From the NCBI GenBank assembly GCA_963514095.1, contig OY741267.1, positions 30,090,856 to 30,154,855 on the forward strand: DNA of 64,000 bases, written 5' to 3'. The translations under genes were made by a program, and so were the position numbers. The DNA is from Eutrigla gurnardus (Eukaryota; Chordata; Actinopteri; Perciformes; Triglidae). Below, piece by piece: positions 27,110-38,640 of the stretch (position 1 is its first letter; each line of letters begins with the position of its first letter). The notes under the pieces are model-generated. The model saw only the letters and a list, made by a program, of their open reading frames with translations, was not told the origin of the DNA and ran no database searches.

Positions 27110-27360
27110 ATCGTGGCAGCCATATTGGACCACGCTAGCTGTGCTAGAGAAAGAAAAATAATGGAAACAGCTGATGAGCTGGGTCTTAGCTCTTTCTAAT
27201 TTCACAATTTTGTGTTCAGCAACATCATGCTGGATTGAAGAAGACTTGAAACTAGAGAATGAGACCATAACCTCATGTTTACAATGTTTACTGAGATAAT
27301 ACATCAAGAGAGAAGACTTCTATACCATCAGAGAGGAGTCGCCCCCTGATGGCCATTAGA
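27110..27360 (-). repeat. CATCAGGGGG-core interspersed repeat, copy A
   Basis: On the minus strand it contains GGCCATCAGGGGGCGACTCC followed by sequence matching 56710-56820 (AGTAAACATTGT, TCTAGTTTC and a CTTCAATCCAGC-type stretch). It ends in CAATATGGCTGCC. It is one of three copies in this window and has no coding content. Confidence 0.65.
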
Positions 27361-28447
27361 GAGAATGCAATTTTAAGGCACCTGGCCAGAACCAGAGGTT
27401 GAAGCCTGAATCTAATGTAGCATGTATAAATGTACAGTTTTGATAATAGTTATTAATATTAGGCTAGATCCACAGAAGAAGTTAGCTCGGCTCAGGGAGG
27501 AATGGAGTAATGGAAACACCACACAGAGACGGGGTAGTTGCGTGGAAAATAGGTACCATGTATTTCAAAACACAAATAATGAAAACACAAAATTACTGTA
27601 AATATAACTTAAAGAAAATATATATGTATTTAAATAAAAATAATAATCTGGTCTCTAAAACAGATTGTTCTGGTTGGAGCAGAAGTGTATTTAGCCATGG
27701 CTGCGTTAGGAAGTTTGACCTCTGAAACGGTGCCATTCGTATCCTGTGCTCTTGCTCTTTGACCTCAAAAACTGGCCTCTGCACACTCAGCCCAGTTAGC
27801 TTCGAATGCTTTGTGAAATTCAACGGAGGTGATATGAAACAAAACAGTAAAAAAACGGAAAACTGAGAAATTGCAGCCAGCAAACGGAGCAATTACAAGG
27901 TCAACGTTTCCCGACTAATTCAGCCTCATGCCTGTACAGAGAGGCTACAGAAAGAGACGAGGGATTGAAACAGAGAAGCAGAAACAGACGGACAGGAAAC
28001 AACTCAAGAGACAACAACAAGGGAAGAGGCAGATATACACAAAGAGAGGAGATGGAAAGAGACAGACGGCCGCGTCATTTGGGATCACTGAGCACTGTAA
28101 TGGGCTTGAGTCTCATCAGTCGGGCTCAGGTCGGCTTGGCTGCAGATTCCCTCACCGCCTCCCTGCCAACAGCGGCACATGGGAATGTGATTCTCCAGCA
28201 GACCCAGAACAATCTTAGAAGGTCTCACTTAGCTGGCTCTGGGAGAAAGATGAAATAATAGGTTCACGTTTCCTATGAGGATTTTCCTACTGGCATAATA
28301 TTTGCCGACTGGATCATAATTGAACTCCAGTGATCTCAACACCGGAACGCTCTTGGCAAAGCCAGCAATGGGTAAGAGCCGTGTCCTCGGCTGGTGTTAT
28401 TCTCAGTTTACTCAAACGGTGCCCGGTCATTTCATGTTCGAGATTCT

Positions 28448-28450
<3 letters not shown>

Positions 28451-28481
<31 letters not shown>
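28451..28481 (+). repeat. CA microsatellite
   Basis: A pure CA run of about 15 units in the 26.9-kb intron, about 700 bp before the second exon. Confidence 0.95.
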
Positions 28482-29163
28482 GCTTGTGAAATAATAATAA
28501 CCATTTGATTTGATGGCAACATTTGGATTTGAATAGTAGATGTCCAAGTGTCTGTTACAACAAAGTAGGCGGTGTTCTGACTGATGTTCCAATCAAGAAA
28601 AAACAATGTTCTGAAGTTGAAGAACAGAACATTCAGAAAGTTTTCAGAACAGCATGAAGCCAGGAAAGCCAGAAAAGCCAGGCACAATTTCTTCCTCTAC
28701 CTTCCTTCCTTCCTTCCTGCACAGAAATGAACCTCTGACCATTTCACCACATGCTATTATTGGTCTATATAGCTTGTGATTGTGGATTTTATCTTAACTA
28801 GTTTGCCATTTTGAAGAATGAATCATGAATGAAAAAAGGCCTTCCTCTCAATCACCAGACAATAAACAAAGAAATAGACAATGATGCAAACGATGCTATG
28901 ATGTGAATACGATGAGCTACTTATAGTGAGGTGAATGAATATGAGTGCAGGTGTTTACTTTGTAACGGTGATTCGTTAGAACATAACGGCTTGGTTTCCT
29001 GTATTCTAGTGTGACAGGAAACTCTCCCGAGTCATCATTTCTGCACGACACCGGGTATAAAGTAGACCACAGTGAATAGGTTGATTCTTCAAACAAGGTA
29101 TTGTTAAAATCTAAATGACTTTTTCTGTTTTCTCTTTCCGTCCCCCTTCCTGTTTCCCTGCAG

Positions 29164-29386
29164 ATGAATTCAAAGCCCTCCTGAAGCGTCTGCCCACTGA
29201 CCGGTTCCTGAATGTGTCCACGATCGCCAAGTTCTGGTCGGCTGACCTGACTCTGCAGAAGCGCTACGCTCAGCTGGAGTCCAGCACCGCCCTGGTCCTG
29301 GGCAAGGCCCAGAAGGTCGTCCGAAAACTGTTCACGCTGAGCAAACGCTGCCCCAAACACCCTCGCATCAGTCTGCCCAGAGAGAG
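29164..29386 (+). CDS. brinp2: BRINP-family gene, second exon in window
   Basis: This 223-nt exon reads (D)EFKALLKRLPTDRFLNVST and ends LPRE plus two bases of an Arg codon. The acceptor is a strong pyrimidine tract (about 29126-29160) ending CTGCAG. The donor is GAG|GTAACA. The phase is 1 on entry and 2 on exit and matches both neighbours. A sequon NVS sits near the start. The central part is rich in Lys, Arg and Leu and looks helical, with one cysteine pair candidate (RCPKHP). The ALLKRLP-DRFLN string and FW motif are, from memory, closer to BRINP2 than to BRINP1 or BRINP3. The exon is 26.9 kb downstream of the previous one, so it would be easy to miss in short gene models. Confidence 0.9.
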
Positions 29387-31871
29387 GTAACAGGCCACAT
29401 TCACCGGGAAACAAACCCGCGATTCATACTTACGTACCTAACTCATACAGTGCCTCAGATGTGGCGTTCCAAAGCATCAGTATTTGACTAAAATGGAATT
29501 GTGACCCGGCTGCCCTTACACTACTTTCCCCACTAATATCCAGTATTTACTTTAATTTTTTTATTCATCAGTGTCAAACGATAATTCTCAACCTTTTTTC
29601 CATCAGTTATGGTAACATTGTTCTCATTCAAGAGATTGCTGAGAACACAGCAAAATAACAAACAGCCGGAAACACAATCAACCCTTTAGCCTCCCAATGT
29701 ATAATACGAATACTTTGAATACTACTACGAATATGAACAGTGCTTCATGATAAATACTATTTTTTGTTTCAAGCACAACCGGGCTCTTACTTTTGCCCCT
29801 GCTACATAACAAGCTCAGAGACCATCCTCCCGAGAGAAACGCTAGCATCATTTCCTCACGTTTACGTATATAAGTGACGACGCCCTCTAGTGGCTGTCGT
29901 AATCATGATGGGAGGGAAGGAAGAGGTCATGTGATACAGCTATAGAGCCACAAACTCTGGCTTTAGGAGAACACTGTTTCCCAGTTCCAGTATTGTATTT
30001 TTGAGTATGATCACAATATTATTGTAACCATGGTGATGAAGCCCCCAAACACCCAAACCACCATGTTTTCTTACCCCCTCACAGAGTGTTTTTTGTACCT
30101 AAACATATCCAGACTGTAACCACAGTCAAATCAAAACAACATTTTAGTTTTCGTCAGAAATGTGGAAGTGCTTTGGAAGCATCAAAACAGAACACACTTC
30201 TGTGTGGCATTCAAGGGAGCTTGCAAAACATTGTTTTGTCATTTGTTGCATACACACTACTTACCACACTACTTGGCACTGAGTGTTGGCACTGGATGTA
30301 AAATGGTCCAATACGGATGTAATTCCTACAGATAGCTAACCAAGGTGTTTGGAAATGCACCGCACTACCGCCACAGATGAACGGACAGACAGGAAAGAGC
30401 ACCGCCGCTGTTGAAACCACCATCTCCTAATAATTTTGACAGCCTAACCGACTCCCTTGGCCCGAGTCAATGTGACGCCCGCGGTCTGAGCAAAACGCCC
30501 TTACAAGCTTCACTCAGCTGTCGCCGCCTGGCAGCTCTGTTTCCGCGCTGCAGGGGGAAATTAAGACGAGCTTGTGGCAAGAACAGCCAGAGAGAGAGAA
30601 ACAAAAGGAAGGAAGGAGAGAATGAGATGTGATGGGAGAATGGAGACTTAAGATGGAAAGAAAGGGAGCGTTTGAGAGAGATGGAGGGTGTAGTTACCGG
30701 TGATGGAGGCCTTTGTGCGGTTAGGTACGTGGCATCGTGGCACTCTGTAATCAAGTCCTCTCTCGGACTGACAGCTCGGCACTTGTTTACAGAGGACCTC
30801 AATTTCCCTGACATTCTACTCCCCCCCACACCCTCCAGTCACCTTCGCCTTGCCTCCCCCTCTCTTGCTCCGACTCACCCCCGTCACTCAGAGTCTTAAC
30901 CCAGCTCGTACCGGCAATAACAAGTTATCAGGGGCTGCTCAGCTGCAAAGGCTCCCCATTTTCTTCCTCGCAAATCCATTTGTTTTATCATCATTCATTT
31001 TTGTCTATTTACATAGGCCTGAGGGGGAAGGAATTGCTGGAGCATTTGGGCAATGTTGTGTGTGATTTGCTGAACTTAGCCTGGGGATAAAATCTCTGCA
31101 GAGCCAATTTCCAGTCTGAACTTGTTGCTGCCATTGCAGCGCCAAAGTGGATGGTAATTTATGTATGTCTGCATTTTCATCTCTACTGCAGTCACACCAA
31201 ACACTCACCCGACTATAAAAAAAACAAAAAAAGGTGTCAAATTTCCAGAGATAAAGAATGCAATGTTTAATTAATATGGAGCAGCCTGCAAATCCCATTT
31301 CCACAAATGGAAAATGGGGTAAACAGCAGTGGGCCTCTCAAACATTGCTCTCTTTAACTTTAGTGTTTAAATCAGTTTCCTCATCAGAGAGATTGTAAAA
31401 CTGAGTGAGAGCGCCACCCTTCACTCACAATAAGAATAACAGTTTACAATGAGGTACCAGAAATGTTGAGAAAAAAACAATCAAATGTCTAATCACAGCT
31501 TGGAGGCGGGACCAACATTTACTTGGAATTTAACTTCTTGTTGAGTTTCTGTTTTTACGGCTTCCAAACGGCACAAATCATCAAGTTCAGTCACAAACTG
31601 AATCTACAGTGCTACTCTGACTGGCTATCCCAAAGGAAACTTCAGAATATATATTTGCACGTATCGAGGACAGTGGATTGATATTAAGGAAGTTAAAATT
31701 CCTGAATTTTGGTGTCATTAAGTCAGCTTAGAAAAGGCTGCAATGAATCTTTTTATAGGCAAATAGATAAATGTACATCATCTGCAAAGCATTCAAGGCA
31801 ATGTTCCGAAGGTGAAGCACAATGTTCAGTGTCAACTGAATTGATAAACCTACTCTGTGCCCCCCCTGCAG
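29387..31871 (+). other. brinp2: 2.5-kb intron of the BRINP gene
   Basis: Donor GTAACA, acceptor CCCCCCTGCAG. It is AT-rich with a GA-rich patch at 30580-30690. No exon, RNA gene or clear repeat is recognised, although 29870-30330 has a repeat-like feel (CACTACTTGGCACTGAGTG). Confidence 0.85.
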
Positions 31872-32178
31872 GCCCGTCGGGTATTGGTTGAGCACGGCTC
31901 AGTCTCTGCTCTACTGCAACGATCATGGAGTGCTGGGCTCCTTCACAGAGGAGGTGAAGAGCTGTAGCTGCCCCCCGGAGCAGCCCACCTGCCAGGGAGT
32001 CATTCCCTGCATCGTGGGCACCTCCTCCACCTCCTGCTTCTCCTGTGCCACTGACAACGCGACCCGCTGTGGAGCCTGTCACCACGGCAACCTCCTCCAT
32101 CTCGGTTCCTGCCGGCCGAGCATCGCCGCATCCCTGGACCACTATCTGAACTTTGACTTGGACATGCCCGATGCCGAG
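31872..32178 (+). CDS. brinp2: BRINP-family gene, third exon in window (second cysteine-rich module)
   Basis: The first base completes the Arg codon and translation continues PVGYWLSTAQSLLYCNDHG. The exon carries ten cysteines, including KSCSC, PTCQGVIPC, a CxxC and TRCGAC, a compact disulfide-rich module typical of the BRINP C-terminal half. A sequon NAT lies in DNATRC. The exon ends in phase 0 after GAG (PDAE). The acceptor is a C-rich tract ending CTGCAG at 31871. The donor is GAG|GTTCTC, which departs from the usual GTRAGT beyond the GT. Read-through would add VLIQLIYY and stop at 32203-32205, so intron retention would truncate the protein before its most conserved domain. Confidence 0.9.
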
Positions 32179-32858
32179 GTTCTCATACAGTTAATCTATT
32201 ATTGATTCTTCTTATTAATCTCATCATATGCATTTTTACAAGGTGTTGTGCTGTTAAAGCTGTTTATATCAGTATTTTCTGTCGCATTAACCACTCCAAA
32301 GAGTTTTCACATGAACATCAGTCTACTCTTCATGAAGGGTACTACTGAGCCAAAGTTGTTAAAACAAGGCAAATTTGTCTAACATCTGAGAAAGTGAGTC
32401 ATCTTAGCAGAGTGGGAACTAAACATTAACAACTGAAGGCAATTTATCTTTTTTGTCATGACAGCTGCCACTTTTGTGCAAGGAATTACAGACTTTGAAA
32501 TGTTGCTGTCAAAATTGTTTCTCCACTTTGACTCGGCGCTGCTGCACAGGAAACACTTTCCCTCCAGTTTTTCTCATTTTACTTTGGAAACATCAATATT
32601 TTTGTCTACTTTATTTAGCTTATTCTGAAAGTTCTCTCTGACCCAGATCTCAAGCAAACATTGGACTTGTGCAAAAGTGTCGTGACCGACTCATGTAGGT
32701 TCACTTTGTGCAGTTGAGTCAGAATATATTCTCACTGCATTCCCGTCACATCACGTCTTTTGCAATCGGTCTGAGTCCACGCCAAATCTGACATGCCTGT
32801 TATTATCTGCCTGCTGTCGGAGTGAATTTAAACTCACAGTTCTGTATTCTCTCTTCAG
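32179..32858 (+). other. brinp2: 680-bp intron of the BRINP gene
   Basis: The donor GTTCTC is weak and the acceptor CTCTCTTCAG is normal. The sequence is AT-rich with nothing else recognised. Confidence 0.85.
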
Positions 32859-33680
32859 GTGAAGTACCTGCTCCAGCGACTGGACAGCAGAATCGAGGTC
32901 CACGCCATCTACATCAGCAACGACGTACGCCTGGGGAGCTGGTTCAATCCGGCCTGGAGGAAGAGAATGTTGCTGACGCTCAAGAGCAACAAAAACAAGT
33001 CCAATCTCATCCACATGCTGATGGGCATTTCTTTCCAGATATGCTTGACTAAGAATTCAACACTGGAGCCCGTGCCCGCCATTTATGTCAATCCCTTCGG
33101 GGGAAGTCACTCAGAGAGCTGGTTCATGCCGGTGAACCAGCCCGACTTCCCCGACTGGGAGAGAACTCGATTGGACGCCGTCGTCACGGCACAGTGCTAC
33201 AACTGGACACTGTCTCTGGGCAACAAATGGAAGTCCTTCTTTGAAACGGTGCACATCTACCTGCGAAGCCGCATCCTCACAGACGATCCAACAGTGAATG
33301 AAACACTCTTCTACGAACCGCTGGACCTGGACGACCAGACGTCCAACATGGGCTACATGAAGATCAACACGCTCAAAGTGTTTGGATACAGCATGCACTT
33401 TGACCCCGAGGGCATCAAGGACCTAATCCTGCAGCTGGACTACCCGTACACGCAGGGCACACAGGACGCCGCCTTTCTGATGTTGCTGGAGATGAGGGAC
33501 CGGATTAACCGGCTGTCTCCGCCGGCGCCACAGCCGATGGACCTGTTCTCTTGCTTGCTGCGCCACCGGCTCAAGCTGTCGGTCGGAGAGGTGGCACGCA
33601 TCAAGGACTCTCTGCAGTTATTCAACTCCAAGCTTCCCAATGCTTCTCCTGAACCTGAGCTGGCCCAGCTGTGCAGCTAG
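32859..33680 (+). CDS. brinp2: BRINP-family gene, last coding exon
   Basis: This exon encodes the last 273 residues, opening VKYLLQRLDSRIEVHAIYIS and ending ELAQLCS before TAG at 33678-33680. It holds the most conserved BRINP segments: LKSNKNK, ICLTKNSTLEP, YVNPFGGSHSESWFMPV, the WERTRLDA region, QCYNWT, the FFETVHIYLRSR block, VFGYSMHFDPEGI, QLDYPYTQG and LDLF-like MDLFSCLLRHRLKLS. The LCS end matches the family. Sequons are NST, NWT and NET. Entry phase 0 agrees with the preceding exon, and the acceptor is a T/C tract ending TTCAG at 32858. Two or more residues in AVVTAQC look longer than recalled mammalian BRINP2/3. Some BRINP exons end with this terminal exon carrying the 3' UTR, as here. 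The family call is near certain. Confidence 0.95.
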   Translation: MKYLLQRLDSRIEVHAIYISNDVRLGSWFNPAWRKRMLLTLKSNKNKSNLIHMLMGISFQICLTKNSTLEPVPAIYVNPFGGSHSESWFMPVNQPDFPDWERTRLDAVVTAQCYNWTLSLGNKWKSFFETVHIYLRSRILTDDPTVNETLFYEPLDLDDQTSNMGYMKINTLKVFGYSMHFDPEGIKDLILQLDYPYTQGTQDAAFLMLLEMRDRINRLSPPAPQPMDLFSCLLRHRLKLSVGEVARIKDSLQLFNSKLPNASPEPELAQLCS

Positions 33681-35650
33681 CTAGCTTAGCAAACAAGTCA
33701 GGAGTGGAGTTCCTGCTAGACTGAACAGGGGAGGTCCGACTAGGTTCGCCTCTTGGACCCAAATCCTCTGGATTTATACAACATCCGACTCTAAAAGGCT
33801 GCCACGGGGCTTTTCTTTCGGTCACTCTTGGTTGGTCTTTCTGGTGTCAAATTTCTATCAGAAATTGCTACCAGAGCCCTTTGACAGTGGATTCATGTTC
33901 AGGACTTTTGAGAGAACAGCGGATACGTGGACTCTCTTTCAGAGGCTTAATTTTGCTATTACTGCCCTGCTTTCAGCAAACTGGATGAAGTTAAGAGACT
34001 CCCTCACACCGACAGATTTTGTGATCCGGCGTCATCGAGCATACCTAAGCCATCTGCCTTGCAAAGATTAAAGGCGGTTTTGATAAGTAAAGAGGAACTC
34101 TTAGGGGGTCTTCAAAAAATATGGAAGAAGAAGATTTCCCCTTTTCTAACCCTATTTTCTTTGGCTACAGAACAAACTCGTGGGAAGGGGAAACGGGATA
34201 ATATTCTATATGTGGTGAATGAGTTATGTTATGCTTAACAGTTTCAAATTTGATAATCCTGAACCCTGTTATTGTCTTTGAATATTTCTTTTTAATCCCT
34301 GCCTCCCATTTTCTCTGGCATTTGAAAAATAGTGTAAGTACAGTATCTATGCTTAACATCTGAGTGAGAAGCCTGTACGTGATGTTCTGTCCTTGGTGGT
34401 GTGTCTAAGCCAAAAGAATGTGAACACATTGGCAAAGGGAGTGGCGAAATATCTTAAATGTTGAGTTTTTTTCTTTTCCTGGAGCTGAAAAGTCAACAAG
34501 AACTCTTCTGATGTGGCAACGGAAAAACCGGTCTGAGGATATAGTGCTGTAAATAACGCTCCATCTAACCCTAAGTGTGGAAAAAGTGCACATTGCTTTT
34601 TAGATAACCGAGTGCAAAGACCAAAAAAATGTTTATAACAAAAACAAACTCATGCCTTACATGGAGAGTCGATGTAAAGATAAGAAGCACATTTCGTTTC
34701 TGTGTTTGATTTCCGAGCGAAGGCTGTATTGCTTTTTATATTTCAATATTTCTACCAAGACAGAACAACAGACACATTCTCCAGAATCCGTGGTAATGTA
34801 GATTTTTTTTTCTCCATGTAAATGCCAGTCACACTTTTCTGCAGTTACTCGTTTTGATTTGGTGTCGTGAAACCTGAGTCACTATTCACAGTACGCACCA
34901 GTAGGCTACTTGTATACTGTAATTGTTCTGCAAAATCCTTCTCTCTCCAATTAGACAAACTGTCAGCAACTGATTGGACCTGGTGGGTTTTATTATGGTT
35001 TTATTATGGTAAAGAGGTTCCTGATGGTTTGGTTCAGTCTCAGGTCAACGAAACAGTATCTTTTCCTTTATATGTGGGTCCAACGTTCGGTGCCGGTTAC
35101 CACGGCGACTGGTGTTACAAGGTTTTGCAGAGCAGTGATGGTAGTTTAGAGAGCTGCAAACTCACCAGGATGATACTTGATATGATTCTGCATTTTAATT
35201 CACTAATTTCTCACTGAAAGTCCGTAAAACCTTGTATGTCATTATCAGCAGTTCTTCTGTGCTCAGCTTGCTTAAGTAAAAAACCAAGTGGTTTATCTAT
35301 TTTCTTCCTTGTTTGCTTTCAACGTGTGTCCTATGTTGGCAACTCATACTCACACTCAACATTTGAATCCAGACACAGAGACAGATTTACTCAGAAAATA
35401 GTAGCCTACAGTGCAAATGTGCAAATGGAGGGGTTGATAGAACTGATGTTTCACAAGAATACTGAGGGGAATGCATCCAAGAGTGAAGTTTCTAGCGTGT
35501 AACGTCGTCACAGTTTATTAAAGAGCTAATTCAAATGTAAGTACTTTAATAATTAATTTATCAGTTTATATGTTGTTAAATAGATGCATAATATGACTGG
35601 GGATGTGATCTAAAAGGGTTGAATAAATAAATAAAATCATTTATTACAAA
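33681..35650 (+). other. brinp2: Probable 3' UTR of the BRINP gene
   Basis: This stretch follows the stop codon with no splice signal that I trust and no recognised coding content. It is AT-rich with several T-runs and ATTTA-type motifs. A Pumilio-like UGUAAAUA occurs at 34548-34555. Candidate poly(A) signals are ATTAAA at 34067-34072, ATTAAA at 35517-35522 and overlapping AATAAA copies from 35622. The real end is unknown. Open frames at 34867-35217 and 35236-35502 have no recognisable domains and are treated as chance. Confidence 0.6.
35517..35637 (+). promoter_or_regulatory. Candidate polyadenylation signals
   Basis: An ATTAAA hexamer at 35517-35522 and a run of overlapping AATAAA hexamers starting at 35622 lie about 1.9 kb past the BRINP stop. 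They are the first clustered canonical signals downstream. An earlier isolated ATTAAA (34067) could give a short UTR isoform. No transcript evidence is available here. Confidence 0.45.
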
Positions 35651-36149
35651 TTAATCATCATCTTCATGAAGGTAGGATTCATTGTTGAATTACACTTCAT
35701 CTGATTTATTTTAATTAACCAAATAAACTAGCAACTGTGTATTGTGTATGTCCCACACACTCTCCCTATGAACAACAGTGAGACTGTCTAACAACGCAGG
35801 GGCATGGACAGATGTTTTGAGGGTCACCCCTGCAGACACTGTGTTGTCCCCATGCCTCCTGGTGTTGGTACACTTTTAAAAAGCTTTTAAAATTGGCTGG
35901 GGGAAATCATGGGAGCTTAGACCAGAAACATCAAGAAGGAAGTGCAAATCCACTAAAGTGGATACTGTGGCTCAAGGCGCTTTAGCCACTGTGTGTGCAT
36001 GTCTCTAGTTTGAAGAATATTGAACGGTTACCATTTGGTTTTTTGGATGCTGTCTTGACTTGGTCCCAAGCCCAGACTTGATTTTAACTTGATATTGACT
36101 CAAAATTGCTCAAATTTGGACTCAATGTAACTAGGCAAGAAGAGGACTC

Positions 36150-36510
36150 AATGGCACGACTTGACACAGGGATGGTTTAAAATAATCATCTTTATTAGGG
36201 AAACAGGGATGGGAACACAGATATAGCAGTACAAAAAATGTGAGAGGCTAAATGACACAAGGAAAAACACAACATGCTCACTGAAACAGAGAAGACAAAC
36301 CGGCAGAGACAAAGGGGAGCACACAGACCGAATCCACTGCGACAGGAGAGTGATAACGAGGGACAGGTGAAGAAAATCAGGGCAGAGCAGGCAATCACTC
36401 AGCAAGTGAAGGATCTGAAACGAGAGACAAAAGGTGAGAATACCAAAATAAACAGTAAACAAGGAAGACCTAACCTCAAGGAGGAGCCGGACATGACTAT
36501 GACTGCTCTC
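36150..36510 (-). mobile_element. Retroelement 3'-end relic
   Basis: On the minus strand the segment begins CATGTCCGGCTCCTCCTTGA and continues pyrimidine-rich with CTGCTCTGCCCTGATTTTC and CACCTGTCCCTCG. It then reaches CCCTAATAAAG (AATAAA complement at 36191-36196). This is the pattern of a fish retroelement terminal region with its own poly(A) signal. The class (LTR or non-LTR) is not settled. Confidence 0.4.
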
Positions 36511-38489
36511 TCTCAATACCTGCACAGTTGTAATGCCCACTCTTTAAAGTTGGAGCATTTTTCCAAGCAAAACTGACCTCATAACATAAAATAAAAACCT
36601 CTGTGGAAAAAAGAAAGGTTTGTTTCTCTGCCAGCACCATGCTTTTGCAACAAAAGCCCATCATTCAGAAAATAGTCCAATAACGTATTTGTCTGATAAT
36701 CCATTATCCCCAAAACAAACAAACAGACATAAGCCCAATAAACAGAATATGCAACAAACAGACACATGCAATTATTTTGCATTATGCCATCTGCCTGCCT
36801 GGTAACAATCTTTTTTTTCCTCCTATGGCGAAGTCATGACCCGCGGATCCGCACCATCATTTGGATCCACTCCCTCGCCCATGCTACACCCTTCCACCAC
36901 GTTTTATGAAACGTAAGACAGTAGATCTTTCCATAATCCTTCTGACGAACGGCCGCATTTAAGGTGCACTTGTGTCATGTGTCTCGGGGGCAGAATGATT
37001 CCCATCTGCAACCAAAGAAATGCATCAAAACTAACCCCTGACCCCTAACCCAAAGTAAATATACCATTAAAATGGATACACATAAACTTCCGATTTCCTT
37101 GGCCCCTCATAATAAGATGAATGTCCTCTAATATAAAGAGCGCAGTGTTTTTTTTTTTTTTGTAAGATGAAAAGCCAATTTCCTGAGTTGTCAGGGAACA
37201 AACAGGAACCAAACGCACACTGTCACATTACATCAGGATGCTGGTTTATCTGCTGGAGAAGGCAAGACAGGAAACGGAGAGAGAAAGAGAGAGATGGCAA
37301 CATTGCTCGAGCAGCCTGGTATTTCTCTCTCTCCGACCCCCGTAATGAGGTGGGGAAGGAGTCACTCTGCATCGGGTTAATAAACACTTATTCATCTTCA
37401 GCTTGGCACCCAGGAAACGGGAGCGGGTTTGCCCTTGGGCTAATCTTCAGGCCTGTGGGAGAGACAGCTAATCCATCAGAGCGCCATTTAGACTGCATAC
37501 TACGAAACTTTTCCGGACCTCCCCAAAGAAGTGGGAAGACGGAGGAAAAGGAGAGTGATTGAAATGCTAGTAGACGACATAGAGGGAGAGATGGAGGGGA
37601 CGATATGGTCGAGGAGGAAAGTGGGGGGAGGGAGGGAGAGGAGAGGTGAGAGGGGTTGGTCTGCTAGTCCTGCAGTGATTTATGATGTTTAGGAAGTCAG
37701 ACTGTTTGAATTAATGAGGTGGAATTGGTGAAATTGACTGGCACGTTTGTGTGCGCGCGTACCTGTGGGATGTTTGACATACTCATCAATAACTGTGTGG
37801 ATTTCCGGGTTTGAAATTACCTTCAAATAACATTATTACAAAGTTATCTGGTGCAATGATTCATGTCGGGAGACATGCTAACATGTGTGACCTTGACAGG
37901 GAGGTGGAGGCTGACCGATCTCTTCTCATGAGGTGTTTTGATTATAACCGTATCAACAGCTGCATCACGGCTGACCAATCTGAAATTCAGGTCTTCTACG
38001 GCTCGTCGGGTTTCACACGACGGCTCGCGAACCAAAAAAAAAACGAAAATAATTTATTCCTCATATTGCTTTCCGAGACTCACTTGGCAAACTCATTCAT
38101 TACCTCCAACCAAGACGAGACAAGGTCACATTACAAATTCACTGGTGTTGCTGCAGACTTCGTTCTTTGTCAGCATGTTTGAAGACAAACTGCAGTGAAA
38201 AATTGCTTGTTATCCCCGACAATATTGCATGTCTTAACATCCTGTCTGCTATTCAACGAAACGTGGGACAATAAATCATATTAACACTCCAGTAATGGCA
38301 GATTTTTAGAGGTGGCACTGTGTTTCTCTCCTGCAACAACTTGGACACAGACTGGTTGTTGGTGGACGAGGTTGAGAGACCGATGACTGGGAATGCAGAT
38401 GATGATATGAAGTCAGTCAGGCAGGTAAATGGTGATCCTGAGCACAAAGCAGTGGTGAGTCTTGGTGACGGGGATGACGTTATGAAAAT

Positions 38490-38640
38490 GCATTCTCTCT
38501 GCTGGCCATCAGGGGGCGACTCCTCCGGTTGCAAAAAAAGAAGTCAGATCGCATGAAAGTCTGTGAGGAAAATGAACCCTCTTCTCCGTCCAAATATGGT
38601 TACTTCCATTCACTGGTGCTAAAAATCCAGGATTCTTCTA
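38490..38640 (+). repeat. CATCAGGGGG-core interspersed repeat, copy B (internally deleted)
   Basis: It has TCTCTGCTGGCCATCAGGGG at about 38495, then AAGTCTGTGAGGAAAATGA, then jumps to CAAATATGGTTACTTCC at 38592. That last motif lies about 400 bp later in copy C (57088). About 300-350 bp of the family's middle are therefore missing here. Confidence 0.6.

Larger units (their letters stand above)
2229..29163 (+). other. brinp2: 26.9-kb intron of the BRINP gene
   Basis: The intron is bounded by donor GTACGA and acceptor TTTCCCTGCAG. It has no second gene I can support on either strand. Its contents are listed separately: the TTAA elements and repeat ends at 2696-3326, 7866-8146, 12168 and 25809-26460; TG/CA arrays at 5111-5239, 11893-11922 and 28451-28481; the palindromic relic at 9183-9353; the polypurine tract at 13443-13690; a retroposon-like tail near 21.1-21.5 kb; and a CATCAGGGGG-family copy at about 27110-27360. 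The rest (for example 3900-5000, 5500-7800, 14-16.5 kb, 17-21 kb, 21.6-25.8 kb) is ordinary AT-rich intronic sequence to my eye. Confidence 0.85.

Noticed and set aside
34867..35502. Two open frames after the BRINP stop
   Set aside because: They lie in the probable 3' UTR and have no known motifs.
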